From Seriola aureovittata (lineage: Eukaryota > Chordata > Actinopteri > Carangiformes > Carangidae): DNA of 64,000 nt. Of the stretch, positions 1 through 22,157 are shown one piece after another. The stretch's first letter is position 1. Every line of letters begins with the position of its first letter. The stretch is from assembly GCF_021018895.1 (NCBI RefSeq), contig NC_079372.1, positions 17,354,318-17,418,317 of the forward strand, read 5' to 3'. Made by a program: the position numbers and the translations under genes. The notes under the pieces are model-generated. The model was given only the letters and a program-made list of their open reading frames with translations. It ran no database searches and was not told the DNA's origin.

Positions 1-55
1 GGAATCAGGCTTTGGGACGTGGAACGTTTTCTGAACACATCCACCTGCACACACA

Positions 56-109
<54 letters not shown>

Positions 110-918
110 AGAGGAGTGATGAAGGTAAAAACATAGTGTGCATTGAGCAACACCGCGCCAAAAAACTCTTCTTGAGGGTGTTGAAGTTGCGTTTTGTTGT
201 GTACACACACGTTCACACCTGCCAATGTCTTGTGGGTGACATCATGGGTAACATGCCCGTGAAAAACAAAAACCCTTCTCATTTGACCTTCGCTGTCATG
301 ACTTTATTCTGATACTTTATATTGTGTTGTGCCAGGTTTAGCAATCTGTGATCCCTGTGGCCCAAAGGTCAAACTTCCCTGCGAGACACGGGGGGAAGAA
401 AATCAGCAGCTGTCGCTCCCTCACCTCCCTCGATCTGTTTGGCCTCACGCGACACTCCTCTAATCTTTTAGCCTCTCTGCCCTCTGTTAGGGCTTTCCCA
501 CAGTAAATTGAGGAACAGAGGAACAGAGAGAGAGAGAGAGAAAGTCAGCTTCAGGTTCACTCAGATCAGGACTGAGTGACGGATACGAATCAGACGGGAC
601 AGCAGGTAAAGGCCTGACAGGCGGTGAGTTAAGAAGCTGCAGGGGCTTTCCATGTTTAGACCCTGCTGACTACTGCTGCTGCCGTTTCCAGTCTCCTGAG
701 GGATCGACCCGAACCCCTCCCCTCCTACACCTCTCAGCTGCTCAACTGTTTTCAAGCGCTTCAACATTAAAAGGTGCTGCAGCTTCATTTACTATTTCTA
801 CTGTATCGGTCTCTCTCACTGCTTTATTCCAAAGACTTGACCTGTGCAGACGACATAGATCCACCGCTTCTTAATTCTCATTGCTCTTTGATCGCTCCGC
901 TGGCTGCTGTCTCTGCAG
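1..918. other. 5' flank of the kinase gene, no coding region seen
   Basis: No coding region is visible. The stretch begins with a CA microsatellite and has a short GA run near 523-541. Because 911-918 looks like a splice acceptor (pyrimidine-rich, ending CTGCAG), a non-coding first exon of the kinase gene may lie here, but I cannot place its ends or a promoter. Confidence 0.4.
49..108. repeat. (CA)n microsatellite
   Basis: Almost uninterrupted CA dinucleotide repeats. The cysteine/valine and histidine/threonine open frames over it are repeat artefacts. Confidence 0.97.
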
Positions 919-940
919 GCTGCATCCGCTGAACCACGCT

Positions 941-9335
<8,395 letters not shown>

Positions 9336-9780
9336 TAGCCCTGTGAAGGCGCTGTATAGGCCTCATACCCATCTGCAGTCCTTACATCCAGATGCTTTCA
9401 ATAACTAGAACTGGATCATTTCAAGTCATCTGTGAATTTATATGCAAAGGGAATCTAAAGAGCCATTTAGAAGACGTTTTTTTTGTCACTTTGATTTGTG
9501 AATTCCTGTAGAATATAGTGTTGTTGTTATTCAGCACCAGAGAGAGAATAAGATGCTCTTCTCCACTGAAGCCCTGTTGTGCAGCTAAGTAGCTAAGTTT
9601 GATTTTCAGATCTTTGAGTCCTTTACGTAGCAGCTCTTATGACACTGCCAGTGTAAAGTTGTCAATTTGAATGTTACCAATGAAACCGTATCCAACCTTT
9701 GATGATCTTCCACAGTGAATGTATTTTGAATATTCTTTTCTTTTAGTTCATCTTTTGTACGTGGTAATGAACATTTAAAA

Positions 9781-9786
9781 AATAAA
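9781..9786 (+). terminator. Polyadenylation signal of the SRPK-like gene
   Basis: A canonical AATAAA lies 446 bases after the TGA stop, at the end of an AT-rich stretch with no other gene between. It implies a 3' UTR of about 470 bases. Confidence 0.75.
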
Positions 9787-9809
9787 GATTAATTGCACTA
9801 CAAGTGTAA

Positions 9810-11067
9810 GTCTATTGTAAATCTATTTTATTTTTATAAACCCATGTCAAAAATATTTAAACATTTTCCTTAGAGGGATTTAAGATCTGTATAACACCCT
9901 ATCTGCAACATCTGTCAACATGTTGATGTTCTGACCCATGGTTACTCAGTACTTATTACTACATATTACATGAGCACTCATGGGTCAGACCACACCCATC
10001 TTCATTTTGATCTCAGCTACACACCTGTACATTTTTGTGAGTGTATCTTGCACGGTTGTGACCACATTTTGCCACAGTGCCACACAAACAGACTCACAAG
10101 GTTAAAAAAATATCTATATATATATTATATATATTATATTAATATATTTTTAATTTTCTCTCATGCAGAGAGCCTTCATCTAACGTTTCTCTTGCTCATA
10201 TAATTAACACGGGGAGCATTCTAACACTTTGCCTCAAATACTTAAAGCTGCACTAATTAAATTTTTTATGTAAACAATGGATCAGCTGACTGGGTATATT
10301 GTCAAGGGGGTCGTACTAAGTGACAATCTCACAGAGAGTCATCACTCAACTCAACCCTTCTGCTCTACAGAGATTTTCAGGCTCTGTGGTTGGTTCTTGC
10401 TAAATGTTTGCCAAATCAACTTTAAAAGGTGATGATCTATCAATGTTTTCAGCAGGTTCTGAGGCCGTAACAAAATCAAACTATTTTACTTCATGGCCTC
10501 ATTTATTTATCAGATGGTACTGTTATTGTGGTTCCTCTAAATACTTCTTACTGAAGTATTTTTCTCAGTACCCATTTTGTCCTGTTAGCCTATTATAACC
10601 GGCAATCAGGTAAACAATCATACATCAGAGTTCAGACCATTAACTTCTTTAATACATACAGTTCACCGCCATTCCACTTTTATGGACTATGAAATGTTTT
10701 AATTCTGTACATGAAATTCATGTTGAACCATGACAGACCATGGGTAACTGTGACCACTGTGATTTGTCATGCTACACTGTACTGTGCAAATCTTTGAATT
10801 AACAATAACATCACTTAGAAAACATAACTAAATAAAACTTTGCCAAGTGCAAATTACAAATTATGGCACCTTAACCTTTAGCTGAAGATGATACCCCTCT
10901 TGTTTCCAGTTAAGACTGTAAGCATCAAATAATGATTTGACTTGTCCACATTTAAACTTCTTACAGTAATTACATTAAGGTTATGTTGTCCAAAACTCCA
11001 TGTATACATTATAGATCATACACTATCCACATATCTAAACTTGTTGAAAGTCAGATCTTCCGGCATG
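9810..11067. other. Intergenic, with the 3' UTR of the minus-strand gene
   Basis: No coding region seen. The right part must contain the 3' UTR of the minus-strand microseminoprotein-like gene. Minus-strand AATAAA (10502-10507) and ATTAAA (10648-10653) are candidate polyadenylation signals, but I cannot choose between them. Confidence 0.5.
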
Positions 11068-12095
11068 TCATCCTATCCAGCTGTAGGCTCGACACTCCAC
11101 CAGTGGCTTTTCTTTATAAACGACTGTATAACCGCATTCTGTCCTGACCAGATGACACTTCTTAGGCCACGAGGTGGGCTTCATTGGCCTGGAGGAGAGG
11201 GGAGGAGAGAGGAAAGAAGAGTTTTCATGGAGCTATGAGAAGCAGATGCAATGACAGAATTCCCATTAGCAAAGTTTTATATAACTGAAATCAATGAATA
11301 TGAGTTGAACTGCATAATCTACTCACACTAAGCAGTAAAAACCAAAGTCATGGCAGAAGCACTTGTCACAGCCTCTGCGGAAAGAGTCTCCTGGTTTGTA
11401 GTACTTGTCTTTGTATGAACAGATGCCTGTGGAAGAAAAGAGGACCACAATGACATAAAGTATCTATCTCAAATTTCCAAGCTTTCCTCTCCAGTTCAAC
11501 CTACAGATCTGACCCTACTGGGTGATAACGTATGTCTTTTACAGGAGGTTACATCTAAACTTTGCAGAGGCTATAAATGTCTGTCCTTGCGGCAGAATGC
11601 ATAAAGCCCTGCTGCAAGAGGTCAGGCACATTTAATAGCTAAATCTAGCGTCCAAAGCGAGTTCTCCTCCCATTCCTGCAGGCTGCAGGAGCTATCCTCA
11701 TGGGGTAGGTCTGTCACCTTGAGAAGAGGATCAATAGGAACACACTGATCTGCTGTGAAGAGCCCCACGGGGCTTAATGCAAGGTCAGGGTATAGAGGAC
11801 AAAGTCTGTGGTCAGCCAGTTGGGGTTGGTTTAATGGCTAAAAGTACCATATGTCACAATGCAAGTGAGGATTTATGCTCGCAGGGCAAAATTAACAACC
11901 CAGGGGCTCGACTGGGCCATATAAACACCTGATTATGAATAATAATTCTGCAGAGAAACAGAGGTCATTCTTACCTTTTATGTGGTATATAGAGGCTTCT
12001 GAGCATCTGCTGCTTAACAGAAGGATGAGGGACAAGCAGAAAGTAAACACCAGCGACAGAGAGCATCCGTGAACGTTACTTGCTGAATGCCACAT
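11068..12095 (-). CDS. msmb-like: Beta-microseminoprotein-like secreted protein, 3 exons, complete
   Basis: Small secreted cysteine-rich protein of the beta-microseminoprotein (PSP94/MSMB) family. The minus-strand exons 12095-11975, 11426-11327 and 11188-11068 join at GT/AG sites in phase to 113 residues. Residues 1 to about 34 form a signal peptide with the hydrophobic core LVFTFCLSLILLL. Exon 2 holds the N-terminal domain, with GICSYKDKYYKPGDSF, GCDKCFCHDFGFYC and the family's GxS/GDSF-type region. Exon 3 gives KKC, the hallmark TECGYTVVYKEKPLVEC and the terminal SWIG, matching the family's C-terminal CxxxxxxCxYxVVxKxDPxxxC...SEWI pattern. The three-exon layout with a signal exon fits MSMB. 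Oddity: the usual adjacent CC pair is YC here, and the only other early cysteine (in SSRCSEAS) may leave with the signal peptide, so the mature protein probably has 8 cysteines rather than 10. Family members bind CRISP-type proteins or act as immune or reproductive secretions; no specific role can be read here. Confidence 0.88.
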
Positions 12096-12234
12096 TGTGA
12101 AAAAATAGTAAAAAAAAGTATCTCTTGAAACAAAAAAAAATTTAAAAATCGGTGGTTTCACTAGTTTAAATCTTTCGTGACTGTCCGGTCAAATCCAGTA
12201 AAGTCCTTGTGATTGCTCAGTGGACAGTGGCTAA

Positions 12235-12242
12235 TATTTATA
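12235..12242 (-). promoter_or_regulatory. TATA box of the microseminoprotein-like gene
   Basis: The minus strand reads CTATAAATATT about 140 bases upstream of the ATG. This would place the transcription start near 12205, with a 5' UTR of about 110 bases. No other strong TATA was seen between this and the ATG. Confidence 0.55.
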
Positions 12243-12249
12243 GTCTCAC

Positions 12250-14764
12250 ATCTTTACTGGGCAAAGAGAGAGAGAGAAAAAAGCACCTCCACATGTTTAA
12301 TTTCATGGTTTCTTCCCAGTGTCCAACTTTCATTTCAGAGTGAGGTGTGTTTGGAGTTTGGCTGTGTACCCATGCGTTCCTAAATATTACTTTTAAGGCT
12401 GAGTGGGTGCTCTAAAAGGATGGCCGATTGGTTCAGTGGTGGCCTCTGACCATCCAGACTTTTTCAAGTTTCTGTATCTTCATTTCACCTGTTTCTCTTT
12501 AACATACACATTTCCCCCTGTTCCCCCCTCTCTACCATCACCTCCTGATACACACAGATGCTGACTCTTAAAGCTAAACCTATTTTTATGACTGCTGACA
12601 CTGTCAAAATATAACTCTTTGTGCTGACATTGTCCCTTGTGTGAAGGAAATTGGTTCAAGCCAAGTGATCACAAAACTGCATTCTGAAACATCAAAAATG
12701 CATGAAAAAATTGTAAACTTCGAAATCTATTTTTCTATTATTCAGAGCAACTTCATCTTCAGAGGTACCAGGATTTTGTTGAAACATGGTGTCAGATTCT
12801 TTCCCAATGTTTGACTTTGGCATTTGACATTCAGAGAGAGGAAGGAAGTGGCGAGAGTATCATGGTTTGCACAGTACATTTTGTGCTTTTAGCTGTTTGC
12901 ATATACTGCAGTACACATAGCATGAAGTAAAGACCACAATATTACCAAGGAAGTATGTCACATATTTTTAAGCTGTATATACTTTGCACATTTAGTATTA
13001 CATCTGGAAAAATTCCTCAAATACTTAAGGGCAAAGTCAGGAAGTTTCCAGTTGTGAGTGCATTCATGTGTGGATAGTGTACAGTGAGGACTATAGATCT
13101 ATAAATGAAACTGTTGTATCTTTCTGTGTCTCTGCTACACACAAACACAGGCCGATTTTACTGGATGTGTGACTGACCGCAGGACAGTTTGTGGTCAGTC
13201 TCTTCCTTCCTGACAGCCTCTGGCCAGTGACCAGCTCTGACAAAAGAGAAAACAAACTGGACATCAAGGGACTGGAAGGAACTTGTGGTGGCCGAGAGGC
13301 TCCAGCTAGAAACTGCCACTGCCTCCACGTCAACCCTTTAGTCACACAGGAAAACTTTGAGGTTGCTCAGTGGCTCAGTTGTTAGTGGTGGCTCATACAG
13401 CAAGAAGCTCCAGTGATATGAACTTAACCAGTACTACTGGACACCTTTCTCTGTGGAGTTTGCATGTTCATCCTGTGTCTGTGTTGGTTTTCTAGGTGGT
13501 CCTTCAGGCCACAAGAGTGCAGGACACAGTAAGAGTGAAAGTGAAAACAATATGCCTCATTACCCTCCCAAAATATTAAGCCCTGTGTACTTTTATAGTA
13601 AAAACAAAAAACCTCTACCTCTGATAAACATTATACCTGCTAAACATTAGCATAGTAGCATTGTCTTTGTGAGCATGTTAGCATGCTGAAGTGAACATTA
13701 ATACATTCATGTAATTGTAGATTCAAGACAAGTAAAGATCATTTTATTTATTTAGACAAATATCACAAGTGTCAATCGCAAGTGTCAATAATATTATTTG
13801 AAAACTAGACAGGTGTTAAGGAATTGGTGTTTGCCTGTTACAGCAACTACAGTTGTCATGAATTAATGAATAAATCATGCAGCCATACATCATACCACTC
13901 TTGTACAAACACGAGAAGCCTACATACAGCATTCCATGCCTGAGGCCCTGTATGCACATAACAGACTCATGCTGCAACAGCTAAGCTATGATGTTCTTGT
14001 CTTAGTATATTTGTTTACAATTGAGTCAACCTTTTGCTGCAATGCTGAAAAAACACATATATTATCACTACATTTGTTTCAGGGCTTGGTAAATAAAATA
14101 ATGAGAGAAATAAATAGTTTTGTTTCTATATCTCATAATCACTTGGTGTGGTAGATGCACATGTGGTACTTCACTTAGTAGACATCCTGTAATTTGCATG
14201 TTTGCTCTGAACCCCCAGTATCTTTGATCCACATCCTGGAGGACTTGCACAGAGAATCTTACAGCTTATTTGCTGAGTGGACGTACAAGCTAAATATCTT
14301 GATAAATCACTGACTGTTACACAATGTGGTAGGTCGAAGTCAGCAGATTCTACAGTATGTGAGCAAGACTGACTGTGGTAGGTTAGACGTAAACAAGTGA
14401 AAGAGGTTCTGCTTCTGTGTGTAACAGTGTGCAGGTTGTGTAGGGCTCTGCAGAAAAGGACCACACAGACCCAAACCGCTGATGATCACAAAGTTTTGAC
14501 AAGATGTGGATCCACCAACAATAGCTTTTCTATTTCATACAGTACCTTCTCCAAGGAGACCTGCTACTGTGGATCAACACCTGCTTCCTGAATTGTCTTT
14601 GCACCAGTTGTCTACGATAACTAATCAGGTATTTATTGTTATACATTGTGTTTGGGCTGAAATTAAATGTGGTAATATTATTGTTATATGTTATATATAT
14701 TATATGTTATATTTATGTTAGTGTGTGTGTATATATATATATATATACTGTATATACACCCATT
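12250..14764. other. Intergenic, no gene seen
   Basis: No coding region is supported. It contains a SINE-like fragment (13358-13530), an AGCATGTTAGCATGCTGA-type palindromic fish repeat near 13670 and a TA/GT-rich stretch (14685-14755) just before the satellite starts. Confidence 0.6.
13358..13530 (+). mobile_element. Degenerate tRNA-derived SINE fragment
   Basis: GCTCAGTGGCTCAGTTGTTAG, CAGCAAGAAGCTCCAG and then CTTTCTCTGTGGAGTTTGCA follow the order of a very common fish SINE (tRNA-like head, then a GGCCTTTCTGTGTGGAGTTTG-type body). The B box is decayed. It sits on the left side of the satellite; a related fragment lies at the satellite's right edge (35404-35505). Confidence 0.6.
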
Positions 14765-15367
14765 TTTTGATAATTTTTTATGCCTTACTATAACATGATG
14801 TTTTCTTTTGGTTTTTATCCCTTACCATACTATGACGTATTACACCTTGTTATTCCATTACGTTTATTGTCATTTTGACACCTTGTTATACTATGACGTT
14901 TTTTGACGTTTTAATGACTTAATACACTATGATGTTTTCTTTTCGTTTTTTTGCCTTACTATACTATGACGTTTTTTGCCATTTTTATCCCTTACTTTAC
15001 TATGACGTATTACGCCTTGTTACACTGCAACCTTTTTTTGCCATTTTTATTCCTTACTATACCATGGCGTATTATACCTTGTTATACTATGATGTTTTTT
15101 GTCATTTTTACACCTTGTTATACTATGACGTTTTTTGACGTTTTTATGCCTTACCATACTATGACGTTTTACGCCTTGTTATACTCTGACGTTTTTTGAG
15201 GTTTTTATGCCTTACTATACTAGTGAAATTTGTTTTTCATTTTTATGCCTTACTATAAATGACAATTTTTTTTTATTTTTTAGCCTTACTATAGTATGAT
15301 GTTTTTTTTATTTTTGACATTTTCATTCTTTACTATACTATGACGTATTACGCCTTGTTACGCCTTG

Positions 15368-15512
15368 CTCAAGCTGTAAAGACTGACAGTTACACCTTGA
15401 GGTGGACAAGCAGTCCACGCCTTTACTTGAATAGTTTACCAACTTCTTTGTGTAAACGGTGTCACAGCTCTTGTCAATCAGATTTATTTGTCTTTTTAAT
15501 ATTGACAAATAT
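15368..15512. other. Non-satellite insert near the left edge of the array
   Basis: About 145 bases lack the CTATACTATGAC unit; satellite resumes on both sides. The insert contains CCTTGAGGTGGACAAGCAGT and GTGTAAACGGTGTCACAGC. I do not recognise it and see no terminal repeats. Confidence 0.7.
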
Positions 15513-15889
15513 ACTATGACGTTTTTTGTCATTTTTACACCTTGTTATACTATGACGTTTTTTGACATTTTTATGTCTTAACATACAATGACGACTTTTT
15601 AAATTTTTATGCATTACTATAGTATGATTTTTTTTTTATTTTCGACATTTTCATGCCTTACTATACTATGACAATGTTTGACATTTTTATGCCTTACTTT
15701 CATATGACGTCGAATGCCTTTTTATACTATGATGTTTTTGGCCTTTTTTTGCCTTACTATATTATGACTTTTTGTGCCTTACTATACTATGATGCTTTTA
15801 TGACTTTTTATGCCTTACTATTCTATGACATTTTACGCCATGTTATACTATGATGTTTTTTGACATCGTTAGGTCTAACATTGACAAGT

Positions 15890-15925
15890 GGTTACATGGT
15901 GTAGTGGTTAGGACTCTTGCTTTGC
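15890..15925 (+). mobile_element. SINE head copy 0, truncated
   Basis: It keeps the A box (TGGTGTAGTGG) but breaks off after CTTTGC into satellite; there is no B box or T-tract. A more decayed relic of the same junction occurs near 16801. Confidence 0.8.
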
Positions 15926-18826
15926 TTTATTATACTATGACGTTTTACGCCTTGTTACACTATGACCTTTTTTGTCATTTTCATGGCTTGTTATACTGTG
16001 ACTTTTTTTGACGTTTTTATGCCTTCTTATATTATGTCGTTTTTACGACTTTTTATGCCTTACTATACTATGTCATTTTTATGCCTTGCTATACTATGAC
16101 GTTTTGTATGACTTTTTATGCATTAATATACTATGTCGTTTTTATGACTTTTTATGCCATACTATACTGACATTTGATATCTTACTATACTATGACTTTT
16201 TATGTCTTACTATACTATGACTTTTTATGCCTAACTATACTATGACGATTTTATGACTCTTTATGCCATACTATACTATGACTTTTTGTGCCTTGCTATA
16301 CTATGTCGTTTTTATGACTTTTTATACCATGTTATACTATGTCGTTTTTATGACTTTTTATACCTTACTATACTATGACTTTTTATGCCATACTATACTA
16401 TGACTTTTTATGTCTTACTATACTATGACTTTTTGTGCCTTACTATACTATGATGTTTTTATGACTTGTTATACCTTACTACACTATGTCGTTTTTATGA
16501 CTTTTTATGCCCTACTATACTATGACGTTTTCAAGAATTTCCATGCCTTACAATACTATGACTTTTTATGCCATACTATACTATGATGTTTTTATGACTT
16601 TTTATGCCTTACTATACAATGACGTTTTTATGACTTTTTATGCCTTAGTATACTATGACGTTTTTATGACTTTTCATGCCTTACTATAATATGACTTTTA
16701 ATACCTTACTATAGTATGACTTTTTATGCCATACTATACTATGACGATTTTATGACTTTTTATGCAATACTATACTATGTTGTTTTTATGATTTTTTTAT
16801 GCTCTTGTTTTGCTTTACAATACTATGACGTTTTACGCCTTGTTATACTATAACCTTTTTTGTCATTTTTATGGCTTGTTATACTGTGACTTTTTCTGAC
16901 GTTTTTATGCCTTCTTATATTATGTCGTTTTTATGACTTTTTATGCCTTACTATACTATGACGTTTTTACGACTTTTTATGCCTTACTATACTATGACGT
17001 TTCTATGACTTTTTATGCATTAATATACTATGTTGTTTTTATGACTTTTAATGCAATACTATACTGACTTTTTATATCTTACTATACTATGACTTTTTAT
17101 GTCTTGCTATACTAGGACTTTTTATGCTATACTATACTATGTCGTTTTTATGACTTTCTATACATTAATATACTATGACTTTTTATACATTACTATACTA
17201 TGACTTTTTATGCCATACTATACTATGACTTTTTATGTCTTACTATACTATGACTTTTTATGACTTTTCATGCCTTATTATAATGACTTTTTGTGCCTTA
17301 ATATACTATGAATTTTTATGCCTTACTATACTATGACGTTTTTACGACTTTATATGCCATATTATACAATGATGATTTTATGACTTTTTATGCAATACTA
17401 TACTATGTCGTTTTTATGACTTTTTATGCCATACTATACTATGACTTTTTATGCCTTACGATACTATGACTTTTTATGCCTTACTATACTATAACGTTTT
17501 TATGACTTTTTATACCTTACTATACTATGACTTTTTATGCCTTACTATACTATGACTTTTTATGCCATACTATACTATGACGATTTTATTACTTTTTATA
17601 CCATAATATACTATGTCGCTTTAATGACTTTTTATACCTTACTATACTATGACTTTTTATGCCTTACTATACTATGACGTTTTTGTGCCTTTCTATAGTA
17701 TGACTTTTAATGCCTTACTATACTATGATGTTTTTATGCCTTACTATAGTATGACTTTTTATGCCTTTTTATACCTCACTATACTATGACTTTTTATGCC
17801 TTACTATATTATGACATATTTATGACTTTTTATGCCATACTATACTATGACTTTTTATGGCTTACTATACGATGATTGTTTATGCCATGCTATACTATGA
17901 CGTTTTTGTGACATTTTTATGCCATACTATACTATGACTTTTTATGCCTTACGATACTATGACGTTTTACGCCTTGTTATACTATGACGTTTTTTGTCAT
18001 TTTTATGCCTTGCTATACTATGACTTTTTATGCCTTACTATACTTTGACGTTTTTATGCCTTACTATAGTATGACTTTTTATGCCTTACTATACTATGAT
18101 GTTTCTATGCCTTACTATAGTATGACTTTTAATGCCTTTTTATACCTTAATATACTATGACTTTTTATGCCTTACTATACTATGACTTTTTATGCCTTAA
18201 TATACTATGATGTTTTTATGACTTTTCATGCCTTACTATACTATGACTTTTAATGCCTTAATATACTATGATGTTTTTATGACTTTTCATGCCTTACTAT
18301 AATATGACTTTTTACGCCTTACTATACTATGACTTTTTTGACTTTTTATACCTTACTATATTATCACATTTTCATGACTTTTTATGCCTTACTATACTAT
18401 GACTTTTAATGCCTTACTATACTGTGTCGTTTTTATGACTTTTTATGCCATACTATACTATGTTGTTTTTATGACTTTTTATACCTTACTATACTATGAC
18501 TTTTTATACCTTATTATACTATGACGTTTTTATGACTTTTTATGCCTTACTCTAATATGATGTTTTCATGACTTTTCATGCTCACTATACTATGACTTTT
18601 TATGCTTTACTATACTATGTCGTTTTTATGACTTTTTAATCCCATGCTGTACTTTGTCGTTTTTATGACTTTTTATGCCTTACTATACTATGACGTTTTT
18701 AAGACTTTTTGAGCCTTACTATACTATGTCGTTTTTATGACTTTTTATGCCCTACCATACTATGTAATTTTACGCCATGTTATACTATGATGTTTTTTCA
18801 CATTGTTAGGCCCCACATTAACAAGT

Positions 18827-18934
18827 GGTTACATGGTGTAGTGGTTAGAACTCTTGCTTTGCAATGACAGGATTGGGGTTCGAAACCAGGTTCAGTAGCC
18901 CTTCTTTGCCTAAACTGTTACTTTTTTTTTTTTT
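18827..18934 (+). mobile_element. SINE head copy 1 in satellite
   Basis: Complete tRNA-like head plus T13. A box TGGTGTAGTGG; B box altered to GGTTCGAAACC. The leader reads TTAGGCCCCACATTAACAAG, unlike the later copies, so this is a divergent edge copy. Confidence 0.85.
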
Positions 18935-20109
18935 CATTTTTATGGCCTACTATACTATGACAATATTTCACATTTTTATGCCTTACGATACTATGATGTT
19001 TTTATGCCTTACTATAGTATGATTTTTTATGCCTTTTTATACCTTAATATAATATGACTTTTTATGCCTTCCTATACTATGACGTTTTTGTAACTTTTTA
19101 TGCAATACTCTACTATGACGTTTTTATAACTTTTTATACGTTACTATACTATGATCCTTTTATGATGTTTTTATGCCTTACTATACTATGACTTTTTATA
19201 CCTTACTATACTATGACGTTTTTTTGACTTTTTATGCCTTACTATACTATGACTTTTTATGCCTTACTATACTATAATGTTTTTAAGCCTTACTATAGTA
19301 TGACTTTTTATACCTTTTTATACCTCACTATACTATGACTTTTTATGCCTTACTATACTATGGCTATACATGCCTTACTATACTATGACATTTTTATGAC
19401 TTTTTATACCTTACTATACTATGACGTTTTCATGACATTTTCATGCCATACTATACTATGACTTTTTATGGCTTACTATACTATGACTATTCATGCCTTA
19501 CTATACTATGACATTTTTATGACTTTTTATACCTTACTATACTATGACTTTTTATGCCTTACTATGCTATGATGTTTTTATGCCTTACTATAGTATGACT
19601 TTTTATACCTTTTTATACCTCACTATACTATGACTTTTTATGCCTTACTATACTATGGCTATACATGCCTTAATATACTATGACGTTTTTATGATTTTTT
19701 ATGCCATGCTATACTATGACGTTTTTATGACATTTTCATGCCATACTATACTATGACTTTTTATGGCTTACTATACTATGACTATTCATGCCTTCCTATA
19801 CTATGTCGTTTTTATGCCATTTTTATCCCATACTATACTATGTCGTTTTTATGACTTTTTATGCCTTACTGTACTATGACCTTTTTATGACTTTTTATGC
19901 CTTACTATACTATGTCGTTTTTATGACTTTTCATGCCTTACTATAATATGACTTTTTATGCCTTACTATACTATGTCGTTTTTATGACTTTTTATGCCAT
20001 ACTATACTATGTCGTTTTTATGACTTTTTATGCCCTACCATACTATGTAATTTTACGCCATGTTATACTATGATGTTTTTCGACATTGTTAGGCCTTGCA
20101 TTAGCAAGT

Positions 20110-20164
20110 GGTTACATGGTGTAGTGGTTAGGACTCTTGATTTGCAATGACAGGATTGGGGTTC
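20110..20164 (+). mobile_element. SINE head copy 2, truncated in the B box
   Basis: The head breaks after GGATTGGGGTTC directly into satellite (CTATGAC). Copy 13 at 33077 breaks at nearly the same base, so the two descend from one truncated ancestor. Confidence 0.85.
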
Positions 20165-20738
20165 CTATGACTTTTTATGCCTTAATAGACTATGACGTTT
20201 TTATGACTTTTCATGCCTTACTATTATATGACTTTTCCTGCCATATTATACTATGACTTTTTATGATTTACTATACTATGACTATTCATGCCTTACTATA
20301 CTATGACGTTTTTATGACTTTTTATGCCTTACTATACTATGTCATTTTTGTGACTTTTTATGCCATACTATACTATGACGTTTTTTTGACTTTTTATGCC
20401 ATACTATACTATGACTTTTTATGATTTTTTATGCCATGCCATACTATGACGTTTTTATGACTTTTTATGCCTTTTTATACCTTACTATACTATGACTTTT
20501 TATGCTTACTATACTATGACTATTCATGCCTTACTATACTATGACGTTTTTATGACTTTTTATGCCTTACTATAATATGTCGTTTTTATGACTTTTCATG
20601 CCTTACTATAATATGACTTTTTATGCCTTACTATACCATGTCGTTTTTATGACTTTTTATGCCCTACCATACTATGTAATTTTACGCCATGTTATACTAT
20701 GATGTTTTTCGACATTGTTAGGCCTTGCATTAGCAAGT

Positions 20739-20846
20739 GGTTACATGGTGTAGTGGTCAGGACTCTTGCTTTGCAATGACAGGATTGGGGATCGAATCCA
20801 GATTCAGTAGCCCTTCTTTGCCTGAACTGTTACTTTTTTTTTTTTT
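20739..20846 (+). mobile_element. SINE head copy 3 (GGATCGAATCC subtype)
   Basis: Complete head plus T13. The B box carries one change (GGATCGAATCC), shared only with copy 5, together with AGTGGTCAGG after the A box and GCCTGAACTG before the T-tract. Confidence 0.88.
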
Positions 20847-22049
20847 CATTTTTATGGCCTACTATACTATGACAATATTTCACATTTTTATGCCTTACGA
20901 TACTATGACGTTTTTATGACTTTTTATGCCTTACTATAGTATGACTTTTTATGCATTTTTATACCTTAATATACTATGACTTTTTATGCCTTAATATACT
21001 ATGACGTTTTTATGATTTTTTATGCCATGCTATACTATGACGTTTTTATGCCGTTTTTATGCCATTTTTATGCCATACTATACTATGACGTTTTTATGTT
21101 TTTTTATGCCATGCTATACTATGACGTTTTTATGACTTTTTATGCCATACTATACTATGACTTTTTATGGCTTACTATACTATGACTATTCATGCCTTAC
21201 TATAGTATGACGTTTTTATGACTTTTTATGCCTTACTATACTATGTCATTTTTGTGACTTTTTATGCCATACTATACTATGACTTTTTATGGCTTACTAT
21301 ACTATGACTATACATGCCTTACTATACTATGACGGTTTTATGACTTTTTGTGCCTTACTATACTATGTCGTTTTTGTGACTTTTTATGCCATACTATACT
21401 ATGACGTTTTTACGATTTTTTATGCCATGCTATACTATGACTTTTTATGATTTTTTATGCCATGCTATACTATGACGTTTTTATGACATTTTTATGCCGT
21501 ACTATACTATGACTTTTTATGCCTTACTATAATATGACTTTTTATGATTTACTATACTATGACTATTCATGCCTTACTATACTATGACGTTTTTATGACT
21601 TTTTATGCCTTACTATACTATGTCGTTTTTGTGACTTTTTATGCCATACTATACTATGACGTTTTTATGATTTTTTTATGCCTTGCTATACTATGACGTT
21701 TTTATGACATTTTCATGCCATACTATATTATGACTTTTTATGGCTTACTATACTATGACTATTCATGCCTTACTATACTATGTCGTTTTTATGACTTTTT
21801 ATGCCTTACTGTACTATGACGTTTTTATGACTTTTTATGCCTTACTATAATATGTCGTTTTTATGACTTTTCATGCCTTACTATACTATGACTTTTTATG
21901 CCTTACTATACTATGTCGTTTTTATGACTTTTTATGCCATACTATACTATGTCGTTTTTATGACTTTTTATGCCCTACCATACTATGTAATTTTACGCCA
22001 TGTTATACTATGATGTTTTTCGACATTGTTAGGCCTTGCATTAGCAAGT

Positions 22050-22157
22050 GGTTACATGGTGTAGTGGTAAGGACTCTTGCTTTGCAATGACAGGATTGGG
22101 GTTCGAATCCGGGTTCAGTAGCCCTTCTTTGCCTAAACTGTTACTTTTTTTTTTTTT
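22050..22157 (+). mobile_element. SINE head copy 4 (consensus boxes)
   Basis: Complete head with consensus A box (TGGTGTAGTGG) and B box (GGTTCGAATCC), ending in T13. One of three copies with both Pol III boxes intact (with 7 and 12). Confidence 0.9.
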
